NCBI GenBank assembly: GCA_036276735.1
Contig: DASUOH010000025.1
Span: 1-64,000 of the forward strand
DNA: 64,000 nt
Reading direction: 5' to 3'
Source of the DNA: VRUE01 sp036276735
Lineage (GTDB): Bacteria; Actinomycetota; Thermoleophilia; Solirubrobacterales; 70-9
Shown piece after piece: positions 62,159 through 64,000 of this stretch (position 1 is its first letter; every line of letters begins with the position of its first letter). Made by a program: the position numbers and the translations under genes. The notes under the pieces were generated by a model. The model saw only the letters and a program-made list of their open reading frames with translations. It searched no databases and was not told where the DNA came from.

Positions 62159-63600
62159 CTCGCCACCGCAGTGTTCCACCAGGAGCGCGCCCGCCGGCGC
62201 GGCACGAACTCGCCCCAACCCTCCGGCGCGACGAGCCGGCCGCGATCGACGACCAGCTCGCCGCGCACCATGACGCTCTCGGGGGCGCCGCGGACGACCT
62301 GGCCCTCATAGATCGTGTGGTCAGAGCGCGAGTGCAGGTCGGCGGCGCTCAGCGTGACTTCCCGCTCCGGGTCGAAGACGACGAGGTCGGCGTCGGCACC
62401 CACCGCCAGCGTCCCCTTGCGAGGGTGCAGGCTGAGCAGCTTCGCCGGGTTGGTCGCCAGCAGCTCGACCATGCGCTCCAGCGAGATGCGGCCGGCGTTG
62501 ACGCCGTGGTGGTGGACCAGCATCAGCCGCTCCTCGACGCCGCCCGTGCCGTTGGGAATCTGGGCGAAGTCATCGCCGCCCAGCCGCTTGCGGGCCGCGA
62601 AGGCGGCCGGCGAGTGGTCGCTGGAGACGGCGGAGAGGGCGTCTGTGGCGAGCGCCCGCCAGAGCCGCTCGCGATCGGCGGCGCCGCGTGGCGGCGGCGT
62701 GAAGACGAACTTGGCGCCCTCGAAGCCGTCGCGCTCGAGGTCGCTGCGGTCGGTCAGCAGGTAGTGGGTGCAGGTCTCGGCGAAGACCGCCTGGCCGGCG
62801 CGGCGCGCCGCCTCGATGCGCTCGACCGAGCCGGCGCAGGAGACATGGACGACGTAGAGGGCGCAGCCGGCCAGGGCGGCCATCTCGATCGCGCGACCGA
62901 CCGCCTCGACCTCGGTCCCGCAGGGCCGCGTCGCCGCGTGGTGAGCCGGCGACCGCCTGGCTTCGGAACGGGCCCGCTCGACGAGGCGGTGGATGACGTC
63001 GCCGTTCTCGGCGTGGACCATGACGAGCGCGTCGAGCTCGGCGGCCAGCTCCATCGCTCGCCAGAGCGTGTCGTCGTCGACCATCAGGTCGCCCTTGTAG
63101 GCCATGAAGAGCTTGACGCTGGTCACCCCCTCCTCGACCAGCTGGCCCAGTTCCTCGCGCGGTTGCTCGCCGAGGTCGCGGACGATCAGGTGAAAGCCGA
63201 CGTCGATTGGCGAGCCGGCGCGAGCGAGCTTGCGGTGCCAGGCCTCGACGCCCTCGCGGAGACTCTGCCCGGCCGCCTGCTCGGCGAAGTCGACGATCGT
63301 CGTCGTGCCGCCGAACGCCGCGGCCCGGGTGCCGCTGGCGAAGTCGTCGGCGGTGCTCTCCGCAGCCGCACCCTCGCCCCCATCGCCTTCGCCCGTGTTG
63401 CCGACGACGGTGAGGTCCATGTGGGTGTGGACGTCGACGCAGCCCGGTAGGACGTAGCGGCCGCTGGCGTCGATCGTGCGGTCGGCGCTCCAGGGAAGAC
63501 CCGAGCCGATCGCGGCGATCCGGCCGTCCTCGATCCAGAGGTCCGCGATCTGGCCTCCCTCGGCGGAGATCAGACGGCCGCCGGCGACGAGGGTCCTCAT
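62155..63600 (-). CDS. hydA: Dihydropyrimidinase/hydantoinase
   Basis: A 481-residue cyclic amidohydrolase: DVHTHMDLTVVG (metal His pair), SVKLFMAYKGDLMVDD with the Lys that is carboxylated to bridge two metals, VMVHAENGD, VVHVSCAGS and SSDHSP with the catalytic Asp. It opens dihydropyrimidine or hydantoin rings to carbamoyl amino acids in the cytoplasm. It overlaps the ureohydrolase by 4 nt and follows the polyamine-type binding-protein gene after 60 nt. Starts at ATG 63600 (MRTLVAGGRLI). Confidence 0.9.
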   Translation of the reverse strand: MRTLVAGGRLISAEGGQIADLWIEDGRIAAIGSGLPWSADRTIDASGRYVLPGCVDVHTHMDLTVVGNTGEGDGGEGAAAESTADDFASGTRAAAFGGTTTIVDFAEQAAGQSLREGVEAWHRKLARAGSPIDVGFHLIVRDLGEQPREELGQLVEEGVTSVKLFMAYKGDLMVDDDTLWRAMELAAELDALVMVHAENGDVIHRLVERARSEARRSPAHHAATRPCGTEVEAVGRAIEMAALAGCALYVVHVSCAGSVERIEAARRAGQAVFAETCTHYLLTDRSDLERDGFEGAKFVFTPPPRGAADRERLWRALATDALSAVSSDHSPAAFAARKRLGGDDFAQIPNGTGGVEERLMLVHHHGVNAGRISLERMVELLATNPAKLLSLHPRKGTLAVGADADLVVFDPEREVTLSAADLHSRSDHTIYEGQVVRGAPESVMVRGELVVDRGRLVAPEGWGEFVPRRRARSWWNTAVAR

Positions 63601-63605
63601 CGCGC

Positions 63606-63648
63606 GGCGGGCCTCAAAGCGCCGATATGAGTCGCTCCGAGGCCCGCC
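63606..63648 (-). terminator. GC-rich inverted repeat between binding-protein gene and hydantoinase
   Basis: GGCGGGCCTC (63606-63615) and GAGGCCCGCC (63639-63648) are perfect 10-bp arms around 23 nt. It lies 12 nt after the stop of the binding-protein gene and just before the hydantoinase start, so it is a terminator or attenuator for the minus strand. Confidence 0.45.
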
Positions 63649-63660
63649 GGGCCCCGATTC

Positions 63661-64000
63661 CTAGCCCGACACCCACTCGGTCCAGCGCTGGATCACCTCT
63701 TCGTTTTTGTCGGCGTAGTACTTCTGGTCCATCGGGATGCTCTCCGCCACGTTGGCGTCGGTGGTCGGGTTCCATTTCTCCTGAGCAGGCGTCAGGTCCG
63801 GTTCGGAGTCTTCGCTGATCGCGCCGAAGGCGCCGGATTCGGCCAGCTGCGCCTGTCGTTCAGGATCGGCCAGCGATTCGAGGATCGCTTCTGCGGCCGC
63901 TTTGTCGGCGCCTTTCGGCACCGCGTAGGAGTCCCAGCTGAGCAGCGCGCCTTCCCACATCGGCTCGAAGCTGCCGCCGGTCTGCGTCTGGTCGTAACCC
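63661..64000 (-). CDS. ABC transporter substrate-binding protein, spermidine/putrescine type, 5' end missing
   Basis: Only the last 112 codons are in the window. GGSFEPMWEGALLSWDSYAVPKGADKAAAEAILESLADPERQAQLAESGAFG and NPTTDANVAES resemble the C-terminal part of PotD/PotF-type periplasmic-like binding proteins, which deliver polyamines or similar cations to an ABC importer. In an actinobacterium it would be a lipoprotein on the outer side of the membrane. The permease and ATPase genes should lie to the right. Confidence 0.75.
   Translation of the reverse strand, partial: GYDQTQTGGSFEPMWEGALLSWDSYAVPKGADKAAAEAILESLADPERQAQLAESGAFGAISEDSEPDLTPAQEKWNPTTDANVAESIPMDQKYYADKNEEVIQRWTEWVSG

Overview
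The window reads as a chromosomal segment of a high-GC actinobacterium (roughly 70% G+C by eye, dense gene packing, frequent GTG/TTG starts, many 1-4 nt gene overlaps). An F420-type luciferase-like oxidoreductase, an EthA-like monooxygenase, a CtpE-like P-type ATPase, many TetR regulators, a DUF5679 mini-protein and very large secreted NHL/beta-propeller proteins with cationic Cys-Pro-Lys-Gly-Lys tails together suggest Thermoleophilia/Solirubrobacterales. That placement is inference from gene style, not from a marker gene. No rRNA, tRNA, CRISPR array or intact insertion sequence was recognised.

Layout. 1-6.9 kb: partial PntA transhydrogenase, an LLM oxidoreductase, a P-type ATPase, a circularly permuted ATP-grasp enzyme overlapped by a class I amidotransferase-fold hydrolase, and a hotdog thioesterase. 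7-12.2 kb: a coiled-coil membrane protein, a thiolase/lipoprotein/enoyl-CoA hydratase run, a DUF4143 ATPase and DUF5679. 12.3-24.4 kb: a secreted protein, a PucR regulator and a minus-strand operon of five exported proteins (two of 1187 and 1500 residues), preceded by a promoter overlapped by a TetR-type palindrome. 24.6-27.3 kb: four TetR genes in two divergent pairs. 27.4-33.6 kb: PAS, metallo-hydrolase and ppGpp-hydrolase-like genes, a methylthioadenosine salvage pair, and a MarR-MFS operon. 33.7-47.1 kb: acetyl-CoA synthetase, an ETHE1-rhodanese fusion, a cell-wall hydrolase, an rRNA/tRNA methylase, a deacetylase, a PII-Amt pair, CutA and a PAS/GAF phosphatase. 47.1-64 kb: cupredoxin plus multicopper oxidase, an AbiE-like toxin-antitoxin pair, an ABC exporter, a 5'-3' exonuclease, a possible acquired membrane-protein cassette, a BVMO, two oppositely charged coiled-coil proteins, a K+ channel, and a ureohydrolase-hydantoinase pair next to the end of a polyamine-type binding protein gene.

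The most unusual signal is non-coding. Two copies of a 73-nt element (core 37050-37122, and 44134-44206 inverted) are about 79% identical. In each, nested stems can form, one with a compensatory T-A to C-G change. Each core sits inside its own perfect 18-19 bp inverted repeat whose sequence is completely different between the copies. Both lie at gene 3' ends. This is either an undescribed structured RNA or a small element that inserts into, or copies, terminator palindromes.
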